This document shows positions 45,450-53,912 of a stretch of 64,000 nucleotides of DNA, one piece after another. The stretch covers positions 6,083,001 through 6,147,000 of the forward strand of contig NZ_CP119967.1 of the NCBI RefSeq assembly GCF_029543085.1, given 5' to 3'. Below the pieces are notes generated by a model. It did no database searches, was not told where the DNA came from, and saw only the letters and a list, made by a program, of their open reading frames with translations. The position numbers and the translations under genes were made by a program. Origin of the DNA: Pseudomonas sp. A34-9 (lineage in GTDB: Bacteria; Pseudomonadota; Gammaproteobacteria; Pseudomonadales; Pseudomonadaceae). The first letter of the stretch is position 1, and the number at the start of each line of letters is the position of its first letter.

Positions 45450-46475
45450 CTACTTCGGCGCCAGCTCCCTGAGATGACGTGCGACTGCAATCCATGCACC
45501 GATATAACCCAACAGCACCGCGCCAAGCAAGAGCGACAGACCGTCGGCAACTGGCACTCCGGCCAGCGCGAAATCACTGCCGTACAAGCCGGCCAGCCCA
45601 ACCACCGCATCATTCAGCCAGTTCAAGCCAAACGCCAATACGCCCCAGGACAGTAGCCCCGCACCGAAGCCATACAACGCGCCCATATAAAGGAAGGGGC
45701 GACGCACATAGCTGTCAGTGCCGCCGACGAGTTTAATCACTTCTATCTCTGTGCGGCGGTTTTCAATATGAAGACGAATGGTATTGCCTATCACCAAAAG
45801 TAATGCAGAAACCAAAAGCACCGTCAGACCGAAGACAAAACGATCGCCAAGCTTGAGGATGGCGGCCAGACGCTCGACCCAGACTAGATCAAGTTGCGCC
45901 TGTTGTACCTTGGGCAGTTCGGAAAGTTTTTGTCTTAATGCTTCCAGCGTCGGCTTGTCGACTTCGTTCGGGGTGACCAGCACCACGCCCGGCAACGGGT
46001 TTTCCGGCAGTTCGCGCAGGGCTTCGCCCAGTCCGGACTGTTGCTGGAACTCTTCCAGCGCCTGATCACGACCGACATATTCAGCATCCGCTACGCCGGG
46101 CATGCCCTTGATCTGTTCACGCAACGACTCGCCCTGCTCCGGACTGGCGTCGAGTTGCAGATACAGCGAAATCTGCGCCGCACGCTGCCACGAACCGCCG
46201 AGGCGCTCAACGTTGTTAAGCAACAGCGACAGGCCCATCGGCAGGCTCAGCGCCACGGCCATCACCATGCAGGTGAAGAAGCTGCCGATCGGCTGTTTGC
46301 CGAGACGGCGCAGGCTATCGAGCAAGCTGGCACGATGACTTTCGACCCAGGCACGAAAAAGCGTGGCGAAGTCCGGACCGTCGTCTTCGTCGTGTTTTTT
46401 CTTCTTCGGCGGCTGCGGATCGGCGGCTTTCGGGGCCACACGTTCGGAAACCTTCGGACTGCGTGTCGCACTCAT
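45450..46475 (-). CDS. ftsX: Cell division protein FtsX
   Basis: Membrane partner of FtsE in the divisome, controlling amidase activators at the septum. The 341-aa chain has a charged, Lys-rich cytoplasmic N-terminus of about 60 residues, a first helix (GSFFTCMVMAVALSLPMGLS), a large periplasmic loop, and three C-terminal helices (FGLTVLLVSALLLVIGNTI and others). The motif EVIKLVGGTDSYVRRPFLY is typical. Its ATG overlaps the ftsE stop by four bases. Confidence 0.95.
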   Translation of the reverse strand: MSATRSPKVSERVAPKAADPQPPKKKKHDEDDGPDFATLFRAWVESHRASLLDSLRRLGKQPIGSFFTCMVMAVALSLPMGLSLLLNNVERLGGSWQRAAQISLYLQLDASPEQGESLREQIKGMPGVADAEYVGRDQALEEFQQQSGLGEALRELPENPLPGVVLVTPNEVDKPTLEALRQKLSELPKVQQAQLDLVWVERLAAILKLGDRFVFGLTVLLVSALLLVIGNTIRLHIENRRTEIEVIKLVGGTDSYVRRPFLYMGALYGFGAGLLSWGVLAFGLNWLNDAVVGLAGLYGSDFALAGVPVADGLSLLLGAVLLGYIGAWIAVARHLRELAPK

Positions 46476-47143
46476 ACCCCGGCCTCCCCGTCGCCGATCA
46501 GTCGGCCACGTTGCAGGGTCAGCATGCGGTGACGCATGCGCGCGATCAGCGCCAGGTCGTGACTGGCGATCAGCACGCTGGTACCCAGACGGTTGATGTC
46601 TTCGAACACGCCCATGATTTCCGCCGCCAGCCGCGGGTCGAGGTTACCGGTCGGTTCGTCCGCCAGCAGCAAGGCCGGGCGGTGCACGATGGCGCGGGCA
46701 ATGCCGACACGCTGTTGCTGACCGGTGGACAGATCGCCCGGGTACAGATCGGTTTTATCCGACAGCGCCACGCGCTCCAGCGCCGAATCGACACGCTTGG
46801 CGATTTCGGCCTTGGACAGCCCGAGAATCTGTAGCGGCAAGGCGACGTTGTTGAACACCGTGCGATCGAACAGCAACTGGTGATTCTGGAACACCACGCC
46901 GATCTGTCGGCGCAGGAACGGAATCTGCGCGTTGCTGATGGTGCTCAGGTCTTGTCCGGCAAGCAGCAGTTTGCCGCTGGTCGGACGCTCCATCGCCAGC
47001 AACAGGCGTAACAAAGTGGATTTACCGGCGCCGGAGTGGCCGGTGACAAACAAGAACTCGCCACGACGGACTCGAAAGCTCAGCTCATGCAAGCCGACGT
47101 GACCGTTCGGGTAGCGTTTACCGACCTGTTCGAAACGAATCAT
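46472..47143 (-). CDS. ftsE: Cell division ATP-binding protein FtsE
   Basis: ABC ATPase of 223 aa that drives FtsX. Walker A is GHSGAGKSTLLRLLLA, the signature is LSTGQQQRVGIARA, and Walker B is ALLLADEPTGNLDP. It lies between ftsY and ftsX with four-base overlaps on both sides, the classic ftsYEX order, followed by rpoH. Confidence 0.96.
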   Translation of the reverse strand: MIRFEQVGKRYPNGHVGLHELSFRVRRGEFLFVTGHSGAGKSTLLRLLLAMERPTSGKLLLAGQDLSTISNAQIPFLRRQIGVVFQNHQLLFDRTVFNNVALPLQILGLSKAEIAKRVDSALERVALSDKTDLYPGDLSTGQQQRVGIARAIVHRPALLLADEPTGNLDPRLAAEIMGVFEDINRLGTSVLIASHDLALIARMRHRMLTLQRGRLIGDGEAGV

Positions 47144-48675
47144 GAACGCTCCCGCTCGGCAAACAGTGCCTGGACAAAGGGTTCGGCTTCAAAGGTACGC
47201 AAATCGTCGATGCCTTCACCGACGCCGATGTAGCGGATCGGCAGGCCGAACTGCTTGGCCAGGGCGAAAATCACCCCGCCCTTGGCGGTGCCGTCGAGCT
47301 TGGTCAGCGCCAGGCCGGTCAGTTCGACGGTCTGGTTGAATTGTTTGGCCTGGTTGATGGCGTTCTGGCCGGTACCGGCGTCGAGCACCAGCAGCACTTC
47401 GTGCGGCGCGTCGGCGTCGAGCTTGCCGATCACCCGGCGAACTTTCTTCAGCTCTTCCATCAGGTTGTCTTTGGTGTGCAGACGACCGGCGGTGTCGGCG
47501 ATCAACACGTCGATGCCACGGGCCTTGGCGGCCTGCACGGCGTCGAAGATGACCGAAGCCGAGTCGGCGCCGGTGTGCTGGGCAATCACCGGGATCTTGT
47601 TGCGTTCACCCCAGACCTGCAATTGCTCCACCGCAGCGGCACGGAAGGTGTCACCGGCGGCGAGCATGACTTTCTTGCCTTCCAGTTGCAGCTTCTTCGC
47701 CAGCTTGCCGATGGTGGTGGTCTTGCCGGCGCCGTTGACGCCGACCACCAGAATCACGAATGGCTTGTTCTGCGAGGCGATCTTCAGCGGTTGTTCAACC
47801 GGCTTGAGCATCGCGGCCAGTTCGGCCTGCAGGGATTTGTACAGCGCATCGGAGTCGGCCAGCTCTTTGCGCGCGACCTTCTGGGTCAGGCGCTGGATGA
47901 TCTGCGTGGTGGCTTCGACGCCGACGTCAGCGGTGAGCAGACGGGTTTCGAGGTCGTCGAGCAGATCGTCGTCAATGGTTTTACGGCCGAGGAACAGGCT
48001 GGCCATGCCCTCGCCGATGCTCGCGCTGGTTTTCGACAGACCCTGCTTGAGGCGGGCGAAGAAACCGGCTTTGGTTTCTTCGGTGCGCGGGGCTTCGACA
48101 GGGGCTTCAGCGGCCACTTCAACCGGCACGACTGGAGCTGCAACTACGGGAGCAGGTGCCGGTGCTGGCTCGGGCTGTTGCACGACTGGAGCAACTGGAG
48201 CATCAACGACCGCAGCAACAGGCTCAGTAGCAATAATTTCAGGAGCAGCTTCAGCCACAACGGGCGCAGGCTCGACAACCGGCTCAACCACAGGCGCCGG
48301 CGCCACTTCGGGCACAAACGCAGCAGGCGCAGGAATCACCGGCGTAACGTGCGGCGCAGCCTCTTCAACCAATGCCACCGGCTCTTCCGCCACCGGCAAG
48401 GTCAGCCACGGCTCGGCCGCCGGGGTCAGCGGCAGTTCAGCCGCCACTGGCGCTTCTGGCTCTGGCTCAACCGGTTGCAATACCGGTTCGGCAATCGGCA
48501 GAACGATCGGTGCCGGCTCTTCTTCTATTACCGGAGCCGGTGCCGGGACGGATTCAGGAATCGCGGGCGGCTGTTCGACAACGGGTTCCTGCGGTTTCTT
48601 ACGCAGCCATCCGAACAGGCTTTTCTTCTCGCCAGCCGCAGCTGGGGTCTTCTTGTCGTCGTTGGAACCAAACAT
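47140..48675 (-). CDS. ftsY: Signal recognition particle receptor FtsY
   Basis: GTPase that docks SRP-ribosome complexes at the inner membrane, 511 aa. The first 200 residues are an acidic A domain, very rich in Pro, Ala, Glu and Val. The N and G domains begin near FFARLKQGLSKTSAS. GTPase motifs: VGVNGAGKTTTIGKLAKKL, DTFRAAAVEQL, DTAGRLHTK and ALTKLDGTAKGG. The 345-base gap up to the divergent M16 gene holds both promoters; nothing else is seen there. Confidence 0.96.
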   Translation of the reverse strand: MFGSNDDKKTPAAAGEKKSLFGWLRKKPQEPVVEQPPAIPESVPAPAPVIEEEPAPIVLPIAEPVLQPVEPEPEAPVAAELPLTPAAEPWLTLPVAEEPVALVEEAAPHVTPVIPAPAAFVPEVAPAPVVEPVVEPAPVVAEAAPEIIATEPVAAVVDAPVAPVVQQPEPAPAPAPVVAAPVVPVEVAAEAPVEAPRTEETKAGFFARLKQGLSKTSASIGEGMASLFLGRKTIDDDLLDDLETRLLTADVGVEATTQIIQRLTQKVARKELADSDALYKSLQAELAAMLKPVEQPLKIASQNKPFVILVVGVNGAGKTTTIGKLAKKLQLEGKKVMLAAGDTFRAAAVEQLQVWGERNKIPVIAQHTGADSASVIFDAVQAAKARGIDVLIADTAGRLHTKDNLMEELKKVRRVIGKLDADAPHEVLLVLDAGTGQNAINQAKQFNQTVELTGLALTKLDGTAKGGVIFALAKQFGLPIRYIGVGEGIDDLRTFEAEPFVQALFAERERS

Positions 48676-49020
48676 GGAGGACGGCTATCTCACGGTAGCG
48701 ACGCGCCATAAGGGCGCCCCGGCAAATAAATATTCGATGCAGAACAGACTGTGTTTCATCCAGCTTGTTCACGCGCAACATTTTGTCGAGGCGCCACAGG
48801 CACCTCAAAGGTCGATTAATACGAAGGACTGGAACGGCATCGTCGGCGAAAACGCAGAGTTTAGCTGACAAACTCAAAGCTTCTGCCGGGAACCCATACA
48901 ACCTATCGACCGATCAGTGGCTTGATAGGCGTGGCCGCCAGTAAAACGGATCAGTATCCTAGCACCTCCTCGCCCGCCTAGGCTAAGACCAAGCGGGCAG
49001 CCCAACAGGTTAAAAAACGA

Positions 49021-50376
49021 ATGAATGCTCTAGCCCGCCGCGCTGCAGGCCTGCTGCTCAGCACAGTCTGCCTGCCCCTTTCGGCCCTGGCGGCCGACCC
49101 GCAACCGACCCACGAATTCACCCTCGACAACGGCCTCAAGGTCGTCGTGCGCGAAGACCATCGCGCGCCGGTGGTGGTCTCGCAGGTCTGGTACAAGGTC
49201 GGCTCCAGCTACGAAACCCCGGGCCAGACCGGTCTGTCCCACGCGCTTGAGCACATGATGTTCAAGGGCAGCGAGAAAGTCGGCCCCGGCGAAGCGTCGC
49301 TGATCCTGCGCGATTTGGGCGCCGAAGAGAACGCCTTCACCAGCGATGACTTCACCGCGTACTATCAGGTGCTGGCCCGCGACCGTCTGGGCGTAGCCTT
49401 TGAACTGGAAGCCGACCGCATGGCCAACCTGCGCCTGCCGGCCGACGAGTTCGCCAAGGAAATCGAAGTCATCAAGGAAGAGCGCCGCTTGCGCACCGAT
49501 GACAAGCCGATGTCCAAGGCCTACGAACGCTACAAGGCCATGGCCTACCCGGCCAGCGGCTACCACACGCCGACCATCGGCTGGATGGCCGACCTTGACC
49601 GCATGAAGGTCGAAGAGCTGCGCCACTGGTACCAATCCTGGTACGTGCCGAACAACGCCACACTGGTGGTCGTCGGCGACGTCACTCCAGACGAAGTGAA
49701 AACCCTCGCCCAACGCTATTTCGGCCCGATCGCCAAGCGCGACGTGCCGCCGGCGAAAAAACCGCTGGAACTGGCCGAGCCTGGCGAACGCCAGATCACC
49801 CTGCACGTGCAGACTCAGTTGCCTAGCCTGATGCTCGGTTTCAACGTGCCAAGCATTGCCACCGCTGAAGACAAGCGCTCGGTCAACGCCTTGCGCTTGA
49901 TCTCGGCCCTGCTCGACGGCGGATATAGCGGGCGCATCCCGACACAACTGGAGCGCGGTGAAGAACTGGTCTCCGGCGGTTCTTCGAGCTACGACGCCTA
50001 CACGCGAGGCGACAGCCTGTTCACCCTGTCGGCAACCCCGAACACCCAGAAGAAAAAAACCATGGCGCAAGCCGAGGCCGGTCTGTGGAAACTGCTGGAA
50101 CAGCTGAAAACCACCGCGCCGTCCGCTGAAGAACTGGAGCGCGTGCGTGCACAAGTGATCGCCGGCCTGGTCTTCGAACGTGATTCGATCACCAGCCAGG
50201 CCACGGCGATTGGCCAGCTGGAAACAGTCGGTCTGTCGTGGAAGCTGATGGACACCGAACTCGCCGATCTGGAAAGCGTGACCCCGCAAGACATCCAGAA
50301 CGCCGCCAAGCTGTATTTCACCCGCGAACGTCTCAGCGTCGCCCACGTCCTGCCACTGGAGACGACTCATGAGTGA
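49021..50376 (+). CDS. M16-family zinc peptidase, catalytic subunit (pair 1)
   Basis: Exported M16B peptidase of 451 aa with a signal peptide (LLLSTVCLPLSALAAD). The zinc motif HxxEH is HALEHMMFKG near residue 76, with the downstream Glu in VIKEERR. It lacks a clear Arg/Tyr substrate pair near the C-terminal half, where the partner has one. Such enzymes work as heterodimers, as shown for the Sphingomonas SPH2681/2682 pair. Its stop overlaps the start of the partner gene by eight bases. Substrate is unknown; peptide clearance in the periplasm is likely. Confidence 0.92.
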   Translation: MNALARRAAGLLLSTVCLPLSALAADPQPTHEFTLDNGLKVVVREDHRAPVVVSQVWYKVGSSYETPGQTGLSHALEHMMFKGSEKVGPGEASLILRDLGAEENAFTSDDFTAYYQVLARDRLGVAFELEADRMANLRLPADEFAKEIEVIKEERRLRTDDKPMSKAYERYKAMAYPASGYHTPTIGWMADLDRMKVEELRHWYQSWYVPNNATLVVVGDVTPDEVKTLAQRYFGPIAKRDVPPAKKPLELAEPGERQITLHVQTQLPSLMLGFNVPSIATAEDKRSVNALRLISALLDGGYSGRIPTQLERGEELVSGGSSSYDAYTRGDSLFTLSATPNTQKKKTMAQAEAGLWKLLEQLKTTAPSAEELERVRAQVIAGLVFERDSITSQATAIGQLETVGLSWKLMDTELADLESVTPQDIQNAAKLYFTRERLSVAHVLPLETTHE

Positions 50377-51856
50377 GCGCAAATCCCCACGCCTGCTACT
50401 CGGTTTGATCGCTGTCGCCGTGATCGGCTCCGCCGCGTTTTACCTGACGCCAAGTGCTGACAGCAAAGCGAGCGAAGCCCTCGACAACGCCAAGTCCAGC
50501 CAGAAGCTGCAATCGCTGGCCGAACTCGACGGCAAGGCCCCCGCCAGCCGCAAGCTCGATGTGCAGACCTGGAGCACCGCCGCAGGCGCCAAGGTGCTGT
50601 TCGTCGAAGCCCATGAACTGCCGATGTTCGACATGCGCCTGATCTTCGCCGCCGGCAGTAGCCAGGACGGCAATGCGTCGGGCCTGGCGGTGCTGACCAA
50701 TGCAATGCTCAACGAAGGCGTCGCTGGCAAAGACGTCGGCGCCATCGCGCAAGGCTTCGAAGGCCTGGGGGCGGATTTCGGCAACGGTGCTTTCAAGGAC
50801 ATGGCGCTGGCATCACTGCGCAGCCTGAGTGCGACCGACAAGCGTGAACCGGCGCTGAAGCTGTTTTCGCAAGTGGTTGGCAAACCGACCTTCCCGGCCG
50901 ACTCGTTCGCGCGCATCAAGAACCAGATGCTCGCCGGTTTCGAATACCAGAAACAGAACCCCGGCAAACTCGCCAGCCTTGAGCTGATGAAGCGTCTGTA
51001 CGGCGATCACCCGTACGCGCATTCGAGTGACGGCAATCCACAGAGCGTGCCGAAGATCATCCTTGCGCAATTGCGTGAGTTCCACGCCAAGGCTTATGCC
51101 GCTGGCAACGTGGTGATCGCGCTGGTCGGCGACCTGTCTCGCACGGAAGCCGAGGCGATTGCCAATCAGGTCTCTTCTGCCCTGCCGAAAGGCCCGGCGC
51201 TGGCGAAGATCGCCCAGCCGCAGGAACCGAAGGCCAGCACTGGCCATATCGAATTCCCGTCGAAGCAGACCAACCTGATGCTTGCGCAACTGGGCATCGA
51301 CCGTGACGACCCGGATTACGCCGCGCTGTCGATGGGCAACCAGATCCTCGGTGGCGGCGGTTTCGGCACGCGCCTGATGAGCGAAGTGCGCGAAAAACGT
51401 GGCCTGACTTACGGTGTGTACTCGGCGTTCAGCCCGATGCAGGCGCGCGGTCCCTTCATGATCAACCTGCAGACCCGCGCGGAAATGAGCGAAGGCACGC
51501 TGAAGCTGGTGCAGGACGTGCTCGCCGATTACCTGAAAACCGGGCCGACGCAGAAAGAACTCGACGATGCCAAACGTGAGCTGGCCGGCAGCTTCCCGCT
51601 GTCCACCGCGAGCAACGCCGATATCGTTGGCCAGCTCGGCGCGATGGGCTTCTATAATCTGCCGCTGAGCTACCTGGATGATTTCATGCGTCAGTCGCAA
51701 AGCCTGACCGTGGAACAAGTCCGCGATGCCCTGAACAAACACTTGAGCACGGACAAAATGGTCATCGTCACCGCGGGTCCAACCGTGCCGCAAAAGCCGT
51801 TACCGGCCCCATCTGATAAACCTGCCGAGCAACCGCTCGGGGTTCCGGAGCATTAA
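50369..51856 (+). CDS. M16-family peptidase, substrate-binding subunit (pair 1)
   Basis: Partner of the preceding gene, 495 aa, with an N-terminal anchor or signal (LLLGLIAVAVIGSAAFYLTP). No HxxEH is present: the matching place reads LAVLTNAMLNEG. The conserved Arg and Tyr that hold substrate are in GTRLMSEVREKRGLTYGVYS. The C-terminal 25 residues are Pro-rich. The stop codon shares one base with the rsmD ATG (TAATG). Confidence 0.92.
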   Translation: MSERKSPRLLLGLIAVAVIGSAAFYLTPSADSKASEALDNAKSSQKLQSLAELDGKAPASRKLDVQTWSTAAGAKVLFVEAHELPMFDMRLIFAAGSSQDGNASGLAVLTNAMLNEGVAGKDVGAIAQGFEGLGADFGNGAFKDMALASLRSLSATDKREPALKLFSQVVGKPTFPADSFARIKNQMLAGFEYQKQNPGKLASLELMKRLYGDHPYAHSSDGNPQSVPKIILAQLREFHAKAYAAGNVVIALVGDLSRTEAEAIANQVSSALPKGPALAKIAQPQEPKASTGHIEFPSKQTNLMLAQLGIDRDDPDYAALSMGNQILGGGGFGTRLMSEVREKRGLTYGVYSAFSPMQARGPFMINLQTRAEMSEGTLKLVQDVLADYLKTGPTQKELDDAKRELAGSFPLSTASNADIVGQLGAMGFYNLPLSYLDDFMRQSQSLTVEQVRDALNKHLSTDKMVIVTAGPTVPQKPLPAPSDKPAEQPLGVPEH

Positions 51857-52458
51857 TGGCGACTCGTTCCCCAAAAAAACCTGCGCACAACGTCCACAAC
51901 GGTGTGAACCAGTTGCGCATCATTGGCGGCCAATGGCGCAGCCGCAAGCTGAGCTTCCCCGATGCGCCGGGCCTGCGCCCGACGCCGGATCGCGTGCGTG
52001 AAACCCTGTTCAACTGGCTCGCGCCGTACGTTGAAGGGGCCAAGGTGCTCGACCCGTTCGCCGGCAGCGGTGCGCTGTTTCTCGAAGCCCTGTCCCGTGG
52101 CGCGGCCATGGGTCAGGCGCTGGATGCCAGCAACATTGCGGTGTCCAGCCTGAAAGAACACCTCGGCACCCTGCGCTGCACCAACGGCCAGGTGCAGACC
52201 GCCGACGCTCTGCGTTATCTGGAAACCCAGACCGCGAGCGCGTTCGACTTGGTGTTCCTCGATCCGCCGTTCAACCAGAATCTGTTGCCGGCCGTTTGTA
52301 CCCTGCTGGAAGAACGCCAGTGGTTGGCCGCCGACTCGTGGATCTACACGGAAAGCGAAACCGCGCCGTCGACGCTGGGTTTACCGGGTAACTGGCGCCT
52401 GCACCGCGAGCAGAAATCCGGTCGTGTGTATTACGCGCTATGGCAACGCAGCGCCTGA
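51856..52458 (+). CDS. rsmD: 16S rRNA (guanine(966)-N2)-methyltransferase
   Basis: Makes m2G966 on 30S subunits, 200 aa. Motifs: RIIGGQWRSRKLSFP, LRPTPDRVRETLFNWL, VLDPFAGSGALFLEALSRGA (SAM site) and LVFLDPPFNQNL (NPPY-type catalytic motif, DPPF). It is coupled to the first M16 pair upstream. The second M16 pair follows, an arrangement I do not recall from P. aeruginosa. Confidence 0.95.
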   Translation: MATRSPKKPAHNVHNGVNQLRIIGGQWRSRKLSFPDAPGLRPTPDRVRETLFNWLAPYVEGAKVLDPFAGSGALFLEALSRGAAMGQALDASNIAVSSLKEHLGTLRCTNGQVQTADALRYLETQTASAFDLVFLDPPFNQNLLPAVCTLLEERQWLAADSWIYTESETAPSTLGLPGNWRLHREQKSGRVYYALWQRSA

Positions 52459-52473
52459 TCAGCGGATTAACCG

Positions 52474-52500
52474 GCGGTATCTGCGATATATAGATACCGC
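52474..52500. promoter_or_regulatory. Perfect 9-bp inverted repeat after rsmD
   Basis: GCGGTATCT and AGATACCGC enclose GCGATATAT. There is no T run, so it is not a typical terminator. It lies 16 bases after rsmD and 69 before the next M16 gene, and could be an operator or an mRNA-stabilising hairpin. Confidence 0.4.
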
Positions 52501-52568
52501 ACGCTGCACCCCGAATCTCGCCACAGTGGTAGCCGCAATCTGCGTTAACCACTTTGGACGATTCATGT

Positions 52569-53912
52569 ATGGATACGTTATGCAGCCGGATGCTGCTCAT
52601 TCTTTGCCTGGCGCCATTGATGTCTTTGGCCGCCCCGCCCGCGCCGACCCACCGATTCACCCTCGACAACGGTCTGAACGTGCTGGTGCGCGAAGACCAT
52701 CGCGCGCCCGTGGCGACCTCGCAACTCTGGTTCAGAGTCGGCTCCGCCGATGAGGCACCGGGCCAGAGCGGACTGTCCCACGCGCTCGAGCACATGCTCT
52801 ACAAAGGCAGCAGCAAGACCTGCGCCGGCGAAGCCTCGGCGATCCTGCAAACACTCGGCGCTCGGGAAAACGCCTTCGCCAGCAAAGATGCCACGGCTTA
52901 TTACCAGACCCTGGCGCCGCAGTATCTGGGTGTCGCTTTCGAGTTGATGGCCGACCTGATGTCGACCGCCCACCTGCATGGCGAAGACCTGACGACGGAA
53001 CTGGCGGTGATTCGCGAAGAGCGCCGTACGCGCACCGACGATAATGCCCATGATCTGGCCATTGAACGGTTCACCGCTGTGGCACACCTGGCCAGTACCT
53101 ATCGCACGCCGATTCTTGGCTGGATGCATGACCTGCACCGATTGAATGTCGACGATCTGCGCGGCTGGTACGAGACCCACTATTCACCGGGTAACGCCAC
53201 GCTGGTGGTCGTGGGCGATGTGCAGCCGGATCAGGTCAAGCAACTGGCGCAGCGCTACTTCGGCCGGCTGGCAGCGCGAAGCATTGCGCCTGCACGGCGG
53301 CCCACCGAACTGGCCCAGCCCGGTGAGCGCAGGCTGACCCTGCATCTTCCCGTCCCCACGCCGCAAATCATCATGGCCTTCAATGTGCCGGCGCTAGCCA
53401 CCGCGAAAAATCGCCGATCCGTGCACGCCCTGCGCCTGATCGACGTATTGCTGGGGGGTGCCAACAGCGCGCGTCTGGTCAAGCGCCTGCAATTCGCCGA
53501 ACAATTATTCAGCAATGCCCACACGTCTTACGACGCCTTTACACGGGGCGACAGCCTGTTGTTGCTGACCGCCGAACTGGCCAGCAGCCACGCTGATGAT
53601 CTCGACGCTGCCGAGGCGCGCGTCTGGCAACTGATTGAAGAACTGCAGGCCAGCCCACCGTCCCCTGCGGAGCTGGAGCGGGCACGTACACACTTGATCG
53701 CCCGGCAGATCTACAGGCAGGACTCTATCGTCGAACAGGCCCATCAGTTGGCCACTCTGGAAACTATCGGCCTGCCCTGGCAGTTGATGGAGCAAGATCC
53801 CGACGAGCTTGCCCGGGTGACACCGGCTGACATCCAGCAGGCCGCTTCCGTGTTTTTGACCCGCAAACGCCTGACAGTTGCGCATGTGCTCAAGGAGGCG
53901 GCTCATGAATAA
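52569..53912 (+). CDS. M16-family zinc peptidase, catalytic subunit (pair 2)
   Basis: Paralogue of the gene at 49021, 447 aa. It keeps the signal peptide (LLILCLAPLMSLAAPP), HxxEH (HALEHMLYKGS) and the downstream Glu in VIREERR. Long blocks are shared with pair 1 (HRFTLDNGLNVLVREDHRAP here). Differences are spread over the whole length, so the duplication is old. The start ATG at 52569 is one of several possible; MLLILC at 52590 is an alternative. It overlaps its partner gene by eight bases, as in pair 1. Confidence 0.88.
   Translation: MDTLCSRMLLILCLAPLMSLAAPPAPTHRFTLDNGLNVLVREDHRAPVATSQLWFRVGSADEAPGQSGLSHALEHMLYKGSSKTCAGEASAILQTLGARENAFASKDATAYYQTLAPQYLGVAFELMADLMSTAHLHGEDLTTELAVIREERRTRTDDNAHDLAIERFTAVAHLASTYRTPILGWMHDLHRLNVDDLRGWYETHYSPGNATLVVVGDVQPDQVKQLAQRYFGRLAARSIAPARRPTELAQPGERRLTLHLPVPTPQIIMAFNVPALATAKNRRSVHALRLIDVLLGGANSARLVKRLQFAEQLFSNAHTSYDAFTRGDSLLLLTAELASSHADDLDAAEARVWQLIEELQASPPSPAELERARTHLIARQIYRQDSIVEQAHQLATLETIGLPWQLMEQDPDELARVTPADIQQAASVFLTRKRLTVAHVLKEAAHE

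Noticed and set aside
47255..48868. Plus-strand frame rich in Gly, Ser, Thr and Ala opposite ftsY
   Set aside because: Its low complexity is the reverse reading of the Pro/Ala/Glu-rich FtsY N-terminus.
48676..49020. Gene in the 345-base gap between ftsY and the first M16 gene
   Set aside because: Short frames only, without ribosome sites or codon bias; it most likely holds the two divergent promoters.
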